Assembly: GCF_015832195.1 (NCBI RefSeq)
Contig: NC_052046.1
Coordinates: forward strand, 32,144,911 to 32,208,910
Source: Motacilla alba alba
Lineage: Eukaryota; Chordata; Aves; Passeriformes; Motacillidae
Length of the DNA stretch: 64,000 nt
Direction: 5' to 3'
The position numbers and the translations under genes are program-made. The first letter of the stretch is position 1; each line of letters starts with the position of its first letter. Below, piece after piece: positions 36,981 through 46,701 of the stretch. The notes beneath the pieces were generated by a model, which saw nothing but the letters and a program-made list of their open reading frames with translations, was not told the origin of the DNA and did no database searches.

Positions 36981-38759
36981 AATAGCTAAAGTCTTTGCAT
37001 GCAACAAAATACTAATTAGCACTTTGGTGTAGTGGTGAAAGCTGAGGGTCTTTTCCTGTATATGGGTTAACTGGAAAAGGGGTTAGAGGAGTAGATCATT
37101 TGAAAGTAGCAGTGACAAATTAAGAGAGAGAAAGTTCACAGAAAATTAAAAATGCTGAAAAATGAATTTTGCATTTGAGTTTAAATTTTTCATTACTATT
37201 TATTTAACAAGTAGAATGAAATCTCATAACATATGGCAAAGAGACAAACTGTTAGTACTGCTGCATAACTATTGGTTTAAAAAGCCCCAACAACTCTGGA
37301 AACAAAACACTGGAAATAAAAACTTAAAAAGCCAAGAAGTAGTTGAGTTCTTTTTTTAAATCAAATTTTATCAAATCTATGTGGGGAAAAAGGTATTTGA
37401 ACTGGCTGTATTTGAAAGTCCACATGATGTATAGTATGGGAATTGCCTTGGAATAGACCAAGCAAGATGTAAGGAATGAAGATCCAGCTACTCTCTCTGT
37501 CTGAATAGACCTGAAGCCAACATCTCCTTCTGATATAATGGTCTGATCATAAGGGAGGTCTAGAATACAAAAATAAAAATACTTTTATAGTCTTTTTTTG
37601 AGGTGCAGTGTTGTGGTCCCCTAAGTAAATGGCACAGACCCATCTGCCCCTGCATATCCAGTCTGCAGAGAATGGAACCAGAATGAATTATCTGATTTCT
37701 CAAGAAGCACATGAAAGACTGGGAATAAATCTTTTGATCCATACTAAAATCCAGTCAGAAACTGAGGTATATATGCAGCGCTAACAATTATGAGACCTGT
37801 TCTTGAAGTGGAACAGTAAATGGGTAAATCTGACAGTTTATACAGACTTGTGGAATCTACTGTGTTGGTGCTTTCCTGTTTTGTACCAATATACAATCAG
37901 TTCATTTGGACCACAGAGAAGGCAGGCCCAGCTGCTACCTATAAAGTCATTATCCATGTCCTGATAATTAAATATTTGATATACATCAGCATGATGTCAC
38001 TTTCAAATATCCCATGGACTAGGGATTAAAATTTCTGTGTGAAGAGGTAGACATCTGATAAGATTTAAATATTTAATCAAATAAACTTACATTTCTGTCT
38101 CTTATCTTTACAGATCTCAGGATATTCTGACGAATTTTCCCAACCCTGCTGAGTGCTCCAAGTCCTTCAGGCAAAGGACTTCCACTGCTACCATAACTTC
38201 ACTAATTTATTTCTTGAACTATGATGGCAAGCAAACTCACCTGGAATCAGAAGAGCTTTTCTCTAGGACTTTTCTTACTAGTTGCTAATAGTGACATTGT
38301 GAAACAGTGTCCAATTTTTCTGTTCTAAAATTAAAACCAAAAACAAGTGCAAGCAAAAACCTTGAAACTGGCATGTTCATATTGAGATGTATTAAAATCC
38401 TCTTACCCAAGATGGTGTGAAGAGCTTCCTTAAACACCTATATGCGTATTTGCATCAGAAAGGTCTTCATTAACAGTGCTTTAAGAGATACCTCCTATAA
38501 TGTTGCAATTACTTGAATTTCCTTAGCACTTTACTACCTCCTCCTTCTCCTCCCATCACCCCACGAGTCCTCATGGTATATCTTGACAGAGGTATAAAGT
38601 ATTAATGAGGATTCGGTTTAAGCAAATTATAACAAAATTATTTTGGTTAATTTTCTTGTGTTCTTATGTATCCTGTTCTTGACAAAATTAAATGAAAAAG
38701 TTCTATTGATGCAGTAAATATCCCAGCTTGTTGTGGTGTGTCATTTTTATTGCAGATAA
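36981..38759. other. Unique non-coding DNA
   Basis: No transposon recognised. An acceptor-like sequence ending at 38113 (TTCTGTCTCTTATCTTTACAG) opens onto a 57-codon stretch without stops that ends at TAA 38286-38288; see findings. Otherwise AT-rich and featureless. Confidence 0.55.
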
Positions 38760-39383
38760 TGTAAAGTTGGTATGTTCTGTTCACCCCTGTTCACTCCTGT
38801 TATATGGTTCTGCCCCAGTTCTTCCCTCCCCATTAGTTCATGCCAATCCCCTTATCTCCACCCCAATTGTCCTAATATGTGCTAATTCAGTACTGTAACC
38901 CCTCCCCAGATCCCTATCCATCACTCCGTGTCCCCTCCCATTGTTCCAGAACCTTCTGCTGCTCCCATCGAGTGATTGGATTAGGAGCCGAGGTCCTGCC
39001 CCCAGTTCAAATGCATTTGTTACCCCTACAGTCACTCCTTTGTAGCCCCCCACCCCCCTGTTTCCCGATTGGAGCTGGGTCCAGTTCCACCCCTGTTCTC
39101 CTCCTCCTTTATAACCCCATGTAACCAGCCGCCTGGGGTCCTCGGTTTGCTGGTCCCCCTGGTGTACAATAAAATGGGATTTCTGCCCCTGGACGGAGAC
39201 CCTCTTTTCTTCACTTTGCCGCAGCTGCCTCTAAATATTCCAGCTAGGCACCCTGCGGACACCGCAGTGCATCTGGAGAGTGCCCCCCGGTGCTGGCTGT
39301 GTCAGAGCTAGCCGCCGTCGATCCTGCTCCCCCAGCTGGGAGCAGAGGGACACAGTGCAGCAGCACCAGCTGTCTGGTCAACA
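38760..39383 (+). mobile_element. Solo ERV LTR, pyrimidine- and GC-rich
   Basis: A 624-bp segment beginning TGTAAAGTTGGTATG and ending CTGTCTGGTCAACA stands out from its AT-rich surroundings by composition. It contains inverted CCAAT boxes (GATTGG at 39067-39072; a GATTGGATTAGG earlier), a TATA-like TTTATAAC (39108-39115) and AATAAA (39168-39173), in LTR order (U3, R, U5) on the plus strand. The flanks GATAA (38755-38759) and GAAAA (39384-39388) could be a 5-bp target duplication with one mismatch. All open frames here (76-99 codons) are LTR artefacts. No internal retroviral sequence remains. Confidence 0.8.
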
Positions 39384-42336
39384 GAAAATATTTAGATTAA
39401 TTTTACATCTGTCACAACCACTTAATACTTATATTAATATAGTATTTATTCCTGCTGGTATATTATTATGCATATTGGGAAATGTTTGCTTCATCCCAGA
39501 CCTAAATGTTACCTCTCCTGACTGCGAGATGATCTATAAGCCACTAACTACATTAATTCCACATGTTCATATAGCATGACCCACAGATAAGCGTCTCAGT
39601 TGTCTGTGGACTACTTACAGTATCATTCACTTATACACTGCAAAAACTCCTGCAGTATGACAGCCCCTCTTCATACATGATTTGGAATGCTTTTAAAATA
39701 CAGCTTTTAACATACAGCTAAAGAGTTTTTATTAGACTAAGCATGATACTGCAGTATCCCTTTTTCAAGACAGGAAAGATTGCTACTGTATTTCCAATAG
39801 AAATCTGGCTTCTTTATGAAGAATATTAGAAAGTCATGAGATCAACTACTATGCACTCACCTCCTGAAGAGCAGTAAAGTTCCAGTAGACTTTTGTTGTC
39901 TATTTGGAGTGACTCCAGTTTCTTACAATTATCTTAAATTTTCCCTGATATCCTGTTATCATATAGGTTGACAGTTCACTATGTGTATCAGCTGTAATAC
40001 CATGATGTTTCTTTTATATTATGTACATTTTCTAGTCTTTTTCTATATTTTGTAATTTAAATTTTTAATGACTTACTCTAACTTTAGTTTCTATGTAATG
40101 AAAATGGCTATGCAGCTGCTGATATCTAGATGCTGTAGATTAACGGTCTCATGTAAATCTTAATGTTATGCATCTTACTTCACTCACTGTGTTGCATTTT
40201 ATTTCAAAGTTTTCATGTATCCCTTCTTTGTTTGAAGCACTATGACTGTTTTTATTGGTGTGTTTTGTAATTTTTATCATGTCTCACTAAAACCAGCAAC
40301 TGTACTCTGATTTTGGCTTAGTTCAGTTTATAAATAATAAATTATAAGCCCTTCTTGTGAAAAGCACAAGGAGTTTCTTAGAGCTTTTATGTAGGAAAAG
40401 CATATGAGTATTTTTCTATTTATCTTACATGCTGACCAGGCAGTTAGACGTCCTCCTCTATAAATGATATTAAAGTTTTTTTCTTTTACTGGCACTGAGT
40501 AAAATAAAACCCCAACCGCATTTGCATCACAGTTACCTATAAGTAACAAGAATGTGTCTTGAAAATGCCTAGGGAAACATTAACAATATTTTCTACCTGC
40601 CAGAACAGTAAAGACATTACTCCCCCCCCGCCCCGCCATATCTGTCAAATAAAGTCTACATGCTGATATCTGGAAAGGCACTTAATCTGCCATTCTTTAA
40701 AGTCAAATAATATCTCTTTTTACTTGACTTCTTTCTGACCAAAAATTTCCAGTCTTCAATTTATTTTTGTGACATCTTATCTATAGCCTGCATTTTTTTT
40801 TTTTTTTTTTGTTGTGGTGCCTCTTGATCTAATATCCTTTTTGAGAACATGTCTAGTGGTTATGCACTGAAGAAATATGGACCATTTTGGATCTATCCAA
40901 TAACCTCAAAGCAAAATATGAAATAGCTTGCAGATGTAATATTTCCTAGAGGTAAAGTTGTGAGGATGATAATATGTGAATGACATGGCCATTTAAATAA
41001 TTTGGGACAGCAGTGTTAGCATCTATACTAAACAAATTTTGATAATTTACATTTGAAAATGTGTACTGCAAAAATAGTTGCTTGCCAGACTAAAGGGTGC
41101 CAGAAGACCAAATAAGGAATTCAGGTTAAAATATGTTCTCTGTAAAGTGAAAAACACACCATTAATTTGTCAAAGTTGCATCATTGCAAAAGATAACAAA
41201 CTTACTTTTTTCCTCTAGAGAGCTAAACTGGGATTGACAGATATTTTTACAAAGCATGGAAATTGTATTGAGATAAATCTAAAGGACAGGTGATAAATAT
41301 TTTCTCAGTGAACAAGGGGTTTGAATTTCAGCTCACGTCTTTTGTCGGTAAGAACAGGAAAACTGATTAAGAAAAAGAATACTTTTCTATCCAGTAGCTC
41401 TTCACATCTTAATTTATTATTTTATCAATTTTTTTTTTTACTTCTTAATTAAACTTACTAAATTTGCACACCATGGAACAGGCAGAATGTGAAACATTGT
41501 AAATAAGGTAATAGAAAAAATCTGAGACTAGAAGCTACTATTTTTCTGCCATTTCCATTCTGTAAACAAGCCAGGTTTTTTTTATAGAGGTCTTGATTCT
41601 ACTGCCCTTGAATTGCTACCCTTCTGAGGAACTGAAATCTTTGGGGATGCTCAATAAATAAAGGCTACAGTTTTGGCACTCTTCGTCACAGAGAATTATT
41701 TCTTGTATTACATGTTTCTTGTAATTTTCCTTTGTGGTGTGTAGCACTACACACACTGACAGCACTATAACAACATTGTACTCTGAGTTTGAAGTTACTC
41801 CATTTCTGGGAAAATTAACAAATGTGGCTCAAATTTAAGAATGAAGTAAACCAGGGCATTGTCAGGAGATACCCACCTTAGTACATTTATGTCTGCTTAC
41901 TTTCCTTCATTCTTCTGTGATTAACTCCCACTTACTTTAGTGAAGGTGGTGTGTTTCCATCAAAGAATGCTCCTTTGAAGATGAAACATGAAAACTCCCT
42001 ATTGCTTCACTTTGTCTCCATAATTTTTTTTCAAGAAAATATATTTGATAATTGTAGTAGCAGTTACATGTGACAGAAGAAATAATAATGCTTTACTGTC
42101 TCCCAAAGATGTACCCATGTCATTGGCTTGATCGACGATGTAGCAACAGCTCTTGGTTGAAATCTATTTCCTGGAATACAGCATTTTAGATTATCTTCTC
42201 TTTTATAAGAACATGAAACATCTTTCTCAGGATGTGGCATTAAAAGATGTGTTTGTTATCCATGCTATTTTTCCTAAATGAAAAGTACTGCCATTTCATA
42301 TTAATATTTCAGACCATAAGAGAGAAGAATTTCTGT
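39384..42336. other. AT-rich unique non-coding DNA
   Basis: No gene or transposon seen. It contains a T run of about 20 near 40793, a C-rich patch CCCCCCCCGCCCCGCC near 40622, and otherwise AT-rich sequence. Confidence 0.6.
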
Positions 42337-42752
42337 CTTTTATATAAGCTTTTTGTTTGGAAAAGACCTTTAGGATTTGAGTCCAGCTGTTAGTGTTGTC
42401 AAGGCCATCACTAGATCACGTCTGCAGGGGCTGGGCCACGTGTACAAGGCCTAGTAGATGCCTCCAGGGATAATGACCAATGACTCGCCTGGGCTAGTCT
42501 GTTCTAGTGTTTGACAAACTTTCTAATGAAGATTTTATTCCTAAAATATGTAACACCCCCTGGCACAACTTGAAGCCATTTTCTCTTGTACTTGTTGCAT
42601 TTTCTCTTGTTTTCACTTGTTGCTTGAGAGAAGAGACTGAAATGGCTCTACAACTTCCTTTTGAAGTACACAGAAAGTGGTAGGATCTCCTCTCTGAGTC
42701 TTATTCACCAAGCTAAATAATGCCAGAGCCCTTAGCGATTCCCCGTGAGGAC
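42337..42752 (-). mobile_element. CR1 LINE, 3' part (right-hand continuation at 43397-43612)
   Basis: Read on the minus strand this is the 3' end of a CR1 copy. On the plus strand the matching blocks are TGGAAAAGACCTTTAGGATT, CTCCAGGGATAATGACC, CCTGGCACAACTTGAAGCC, GAGAGAAGAGACTGAAATGG and GGTAGGATCTCCTCTCTGAG. It stops at GATTCCCCGTGAGGAC, in the middle of a block that continues in other CR1 copies, exactly where an LTR begins. The copy is diverged and non-functional. Confidence 0.85.
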
Positions 42753-43181
42753 TGTGTGCTCACCTTGGCTGGATTGTGTGTTCACTTGGCTGCCCACCAC
42801 GTTGCTCTCTCTCTCTCCCTCCTCAACTGGACCAGGGAAGAAACATTATTCAACAATTACCCTCGCTGGCAAAACAGACTCAATATTTAGAAATTAATTT
42901 ATTAACAACCAAATCAGAATTGGGTAATAAGAAATTAAATCAAATGTTCATACCCCTTCCCAGCATGCCTTGCTTCTTCCCAGGTTTAACTTTTCTCCTG
43001 AATATTTTAGCTCTTGCTTTTGTGGGTCAGAGGTGATGTTGGAGTGAAAGCCTTGTGAGGGAGTACTGCGCAGCAGTAGCCAAAACACTGCTGTGTTATC
43101 AGCAGCTTTCTAGGCACAAAGGACAGCACTATGACAGATATTACTGGGAAATCCAACTCCATCCCAGCCAGACCCACTACA
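42753..43181 (-). mobile_element. Avian ERVL-type LTR inserted in CR1
   Basis: On the minus strand the element starts TGTAGTGGGTCTGGCTGGG and ends with ...GGTGAGCACACA. It carries AATAAA (plus-strand TTTATT at 42898-42903) and a TCTGTTTTGCCAGCGAGGG block. It combines a 5' part resembling the LTR at 22563 with a 3' part resembling the long LTRs at 45595 and 61283, which suggests a related or recombinant LTR subfamily. It interrupts a minus-strand CR1. The neighbouring 43182-43396 also sits inside the CR1 gap and may be leftover internal sequence. Confidence 0.75.
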
Positions 43182-43396
43182 GTTTCTATTCCTTATTCCA
43201 TATTATTTTTCTCATGCTCGGTTCTACACAATTCAATAAACTTACATATCTTCTAATCATTCCATTATATTTAATCCTCATTACTGAAATATCTTCCCAG
43301 TGTTTACAGCATATACCACATACCTATACCATTTTTATATACAACATACAGATTTTTGCACTCTCTTTAACTTCTGCTCCCTGTCTTTCAATAGTT
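43182..43396. other. Unassigned 215-bp AT-rich insert between LTR and CR1
   Basis: This lies between the 5' edge of the minus-oriented LTR and the point where the CR1 sequence resumes, so it entered the CR1 with the LTR or later. If the LTR is a 3' LTR, this would be the last stretch of the retroviral interior, but I see no coding motif and only a weak purine run beside the LTR. Confidence 0.4.
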
Positions 43397-43612
43397 AGAT
43401 ACTACTCTCCTTTTCCATAAGCTTCGCCCACTCCTGTAATGTCCTCCAATATTGAGGCACCCAAAACTGCTCACAGTACTCAAGGTGGGGCCAGGGCAGT
43501 GTGTGGCAACCACCTGCCTTGACCTACCAGCTGCACTGTGAGTGAAGCAAGCCAGGACACTACTGGCGCCCTCCTGAGTGCCACACTGATGACTCATGTT
43601 CCACTTGCTGAT
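43397..43612 (-). mobile_element. CR1 LINE, continuation of the copy at 42337
   Basis: Plus-strand blocks AAGCTTCGCCCACTCCTG, GGCACCCAAAACTGCTCAC, GTACTCAAGGTGGGGCC and AAGCCAGGACACTACTGGC follow, in order, the CR1 region that comes next after the break at 42752. The two pieces are therefore one copy split by the LTR. It is 5' truncated near 43612, where an oppositely oriented CR1 begins. Confidence 0.8.
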
Positions 43613-44640
43613 GTTGTATACAGCACAGATATACCTATATCATGGCTCCACCAAGGGCAAATTCTTCTTGACCAGCCTGGTGGTCTCCTACAGTGAAGTG
43701 ATTCCATCTATGGGTAAGGGAAGATCTACAAAAATAATTTACCTGGACTTTTGTAAAGCTTTTGACAGACACTCCACAACACTCTTCTCTCTAAATTTGA
43801 GACATGAATTGGGAGAGCGGACTGTTAGATGGATAAGGAATCAATGGGATGGGTGCATCTCAAAGGTAGTGGTCAATGGCTCAGAATCCTTATGGATATC
43901 TGTGACAAGTGGTGCTCTCCAGGGTCTGTATGGGGGGCAGTGTTATTTAATGTCATTATTAATCACTTTCAGCACATAGGCAGATGACACAAAGCTGAGT
44001 GGTGAGGTGCACTCCTGAAGGACAGGATGCCATCCAGAGGAATATGGAAAATCTCAAAGAGTTGGTCCATGGGAACTTCATGCAGTTTAACAAGACCAAG
44101 TGCAAGGTGCTGCATCTGGGTTGGGACAACCCCTGTTATCAGTCCAGGCTGGCAATGAAGGGATCAAAAACAGCCCAGTGAGAAGGACTTGGGTGCTTGT
44201 GGGTGAGAGGCTGGACATGCCCCAGCCACGGGCACTCACAGCCCAGAAAGCCAAACGTGTCGTGGGCTCCATCCAGAGCAGCATGACCAGCAGGGCAAGG
44301 GCGGGGATTCTGCCCCTCCACTCTGCTCTGCTCTGGGGAGACCCCAACTGGAACCCTGCATCCAGCTCTGGGGTCCCCAGCACAAGAAGGACATGGACCT
44401 ACCTGTTGCAGTGAGTCCAGAGGAGGGAAGCAAAGATGATTACAAGGATGGAGCACCTCTCCTATGAGGAAAAGGTGAGAGAAATGGGATTGTTCAGTCT
44501 GAAAAAAAGAAGGCTTCAGTGTGACCTAAGTGAGGCCTTCCAGTAACCGAAGGAAGCCTACAAGAAAGATAGAGAGAAATTTTTTATGAGGGTATGTAGT
44601 GACAAGACAAGGGTGAATAGCAGGTTCAAATCCAACTATA
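43613..44640 (+). pseudogene. CR1 LINE, decayed reverse transcriptase and 3' region
   Basis: CR1 encodes a non-LTR reverse transcriptase that copies its RNA at the target site. Here the plus strand reads TKGKFFLTSLVVSY, then IIYLDFCKAFD (RT core, about 43735-43770), VVVNGSESLW, VTSGALQG (normally SGVPQG), a frameshift plus stop, and then the catalytic ADDTKL box at 43980-43997. This is followed by FNKTKCKVLHLG (about 44085-44120) and the 3' region with GSIQSSMTSRARAG. Stops and frameshifts separate these pieces, so the copy is dead. It is truncated at both ends, and its 5' edge abuts the minus-strand CR1 head to head. Overlapping consensus regions show these are two insertions, not one inverted element. 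Confidence 0.9.
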
Positions 44641-45594
44641 TTTTCATTTTTAATATTTTTAAACAAAAGCAATTTCAAGAGTTTATATCACACTTCTAAC
44701 AACTGAAACCTATCACTGGCACAAATTATCTCAATTCTCTGTGTTTCTGTACGCCTTTTTCTGTGTTTTGAATCTGCAACACATTAATAGGTTACGCAGA
44801 TTTTGTGATGCATTTACACCAGCTCAGGCTGTTGTTTGAATCCTGAAAAATCTATTGGCAGTCCTTTAATTTTTAAGCTCCTGTGATACTAGCCATTTGG
44901 AAATTTTTAAATGAATCTTTATATGAAGTGCATCTTCCAGTAGACTTGCAGTAAAAAGTAAGGAAGAATTATTGGCATGATGTAAGTCACTTTATAGGTA
45001 AATTGCAATTTACTGCTCTTGTTGCGGCTACCAAGTAGTAATTTTGGTAAAGCCTAGATACTTTACATTTTTGAGAGTCTGAAAGCATGAAACACATTAA
45101 TTATATTGAGAAGGACTAACACTGGCTGAAAAGAATAAAAGCTTTTGATCTTAGAGGATAGATCTCACATTTAGAGGTTAGAGACAACATTTTAGGATGC
45201 TATTCTACACAGAAATCGGATATGCATCTTACCCATTTCATATTTGCCTGGCTCCTTCAAAACAGAGACTAGAGGAAGCCCAAATGATACTGGTCCTTTT
45301 GAAGGCTGTCCTCAGAAGTCTTCCTTCTGGCTGGCAAGTGAGCACAGGATCAGTGAGCTGCTGCAGTGTGAAGTGTAATTCTCACTAAACTCTACTCTGG
45401 AAGAGGGAGTTTTCTGTGACTGTAATATTGTTTAGGATACAAAAACTGTCACATATTAGGAGCACTCAAAATCATTCAAAGAAGAAATAGAGGCAATTTC
45501 AGAGATTTTTAGATGACAGATATAGGCAAAATAGTATATTAATTCTCAAAACCACACTTAAACTAGTGGATTTGGTAGAGAATACTAATGAATT
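44641..45594. other. AT-rich non-coding DNA between repeats
   Basis: No gene or recognisable repeat seen in this 950-bp gap. Confidence 0.6.
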
Positions 45595-46701
45595 TGTGCT
45601 GGGTTGACCCTGGTTGCCTGACAGGTTTTCACTAAAGCTGTGCTATCACCCCTCTCCTCAACTGGAAAGAGAACAGGAAGAGAAAGTACAATGAAAGTCT
45701 CATGGACTCGAGGACAGAGAGAGATTATTCAGTAATTAGCATCATGGGCAAATGAGACTGGACACACATAAAATTAAAATGAATTAATTTTGTTACCAAT
45801 CAAATCAAGGGTAAGAAATAAAAACTCAATCTTAAAATGTGTTTCTCCCATGAGTCTCTTGTTCATGGGCTCAGCTTCACTCTGATTTTCTCTCCCTCCT
45901 TCCATTCAGCAGTCCAGTGGGCAGAGAGTGACAGCTGTGGTCCAGTCATCACACATTGTCTCTGCCACTCCTTCTTCCTCTGGAGGAGGACTGATCACAC
46001 TCTTCCTCTGCTCCACTGCAGGATCTCTCCCACAGGAGAGAGTCCTCCAAGATGTCCAGTCCTTCTTCAGTGTGGGTCCTTCCCACAGGATATAGTTCTT
46101 CACAAACTTCTCCACTGTGGGTCCCTCCCCTGTGGGGCAGTCCTTCAGGAACAGGCTGCTTCAGCATGCGACCCCATAGGGGTCACAAGTCCTTCCAGAA
46201 AACCTGCTCCCACATGAGCTCCTCTTTCCACAGGTCTACAGGTCCTGCTCAGAGGTCCCTCCAGCATGGGCTTCCCATGGTTGCACAGCCTCCTTCAGCC
46301 TATGTGCACCTGCTCCAGAGTGGATCTCCTACACAGGCTGCAGGTGGATCTCTGCCTTCCCATGGATCTCCACAGACATGGGGAAATCTCTGCTCCAGAC
46401 CCTGGAGCACCTCTTCCATCTCCTTCTTCACTGACCTTGCAGGAGTGTTTCTCTCGTAATTTTACTTCTCTTGACTCTGTCTGCAATTACTCCTACACAT
46501 TATGCTCTTCCCCTTCTTAAATATCCTGTTATCCTGTTAGAAAGGCACTACCATTGCAACTGCTGGGCTCAGCCCTGATCAACAGCAGGTCCATCTGTGG
46601 GGCACCTGGACTTTGGTCTGTTAGACATAGGGGGAAACTTCTGGCAGCTTATCAAAGCCACTCCTATACGCCTCACCAAAAAAAAAGGAACACTCATTAC
46701 A
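45595..46701 (-). mobile_element. Long avian ERVL-type LTR (reverse orientation)
   Basis: The plus strand starts TGTGCTGGGTTGACCCTGG and ends near ...CACTCATTACA. It passes through blocks of a well-known 1.1-kb avian ERVL LTR: TCATCACACATTGTCTCTGCC, GGAGGACTGATCACACTC, CAGTCCTTCAGGAACAG, GGTCACAAGTCCTTCCAG, CTTCTTCACTGACCTTG and CTTCTTAAATATCC (TATA region read on the minus strand). The middle (about 46015-46400) is an internal array of degenerate 35-45-bp units with a GTCCTTC/CTCC core, which produces several spurious frames of up to 135 codons. The polyadenylation signal position is mutated. Orientation is inferred from the TATA-like element and related copies. No target duplication is evident. 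Confidence 0.85.

Noticed and set aside
44620..44635. B-box-like GGTTCAAATCC
   Set aside because: It is part of the CR1 3' region and has no A box upstream.
45837..46520. Several overlapping frames of 63-135 codons on both strands
   Set aside because: All arise from the tandem units inside the LTR at 45595-46701.
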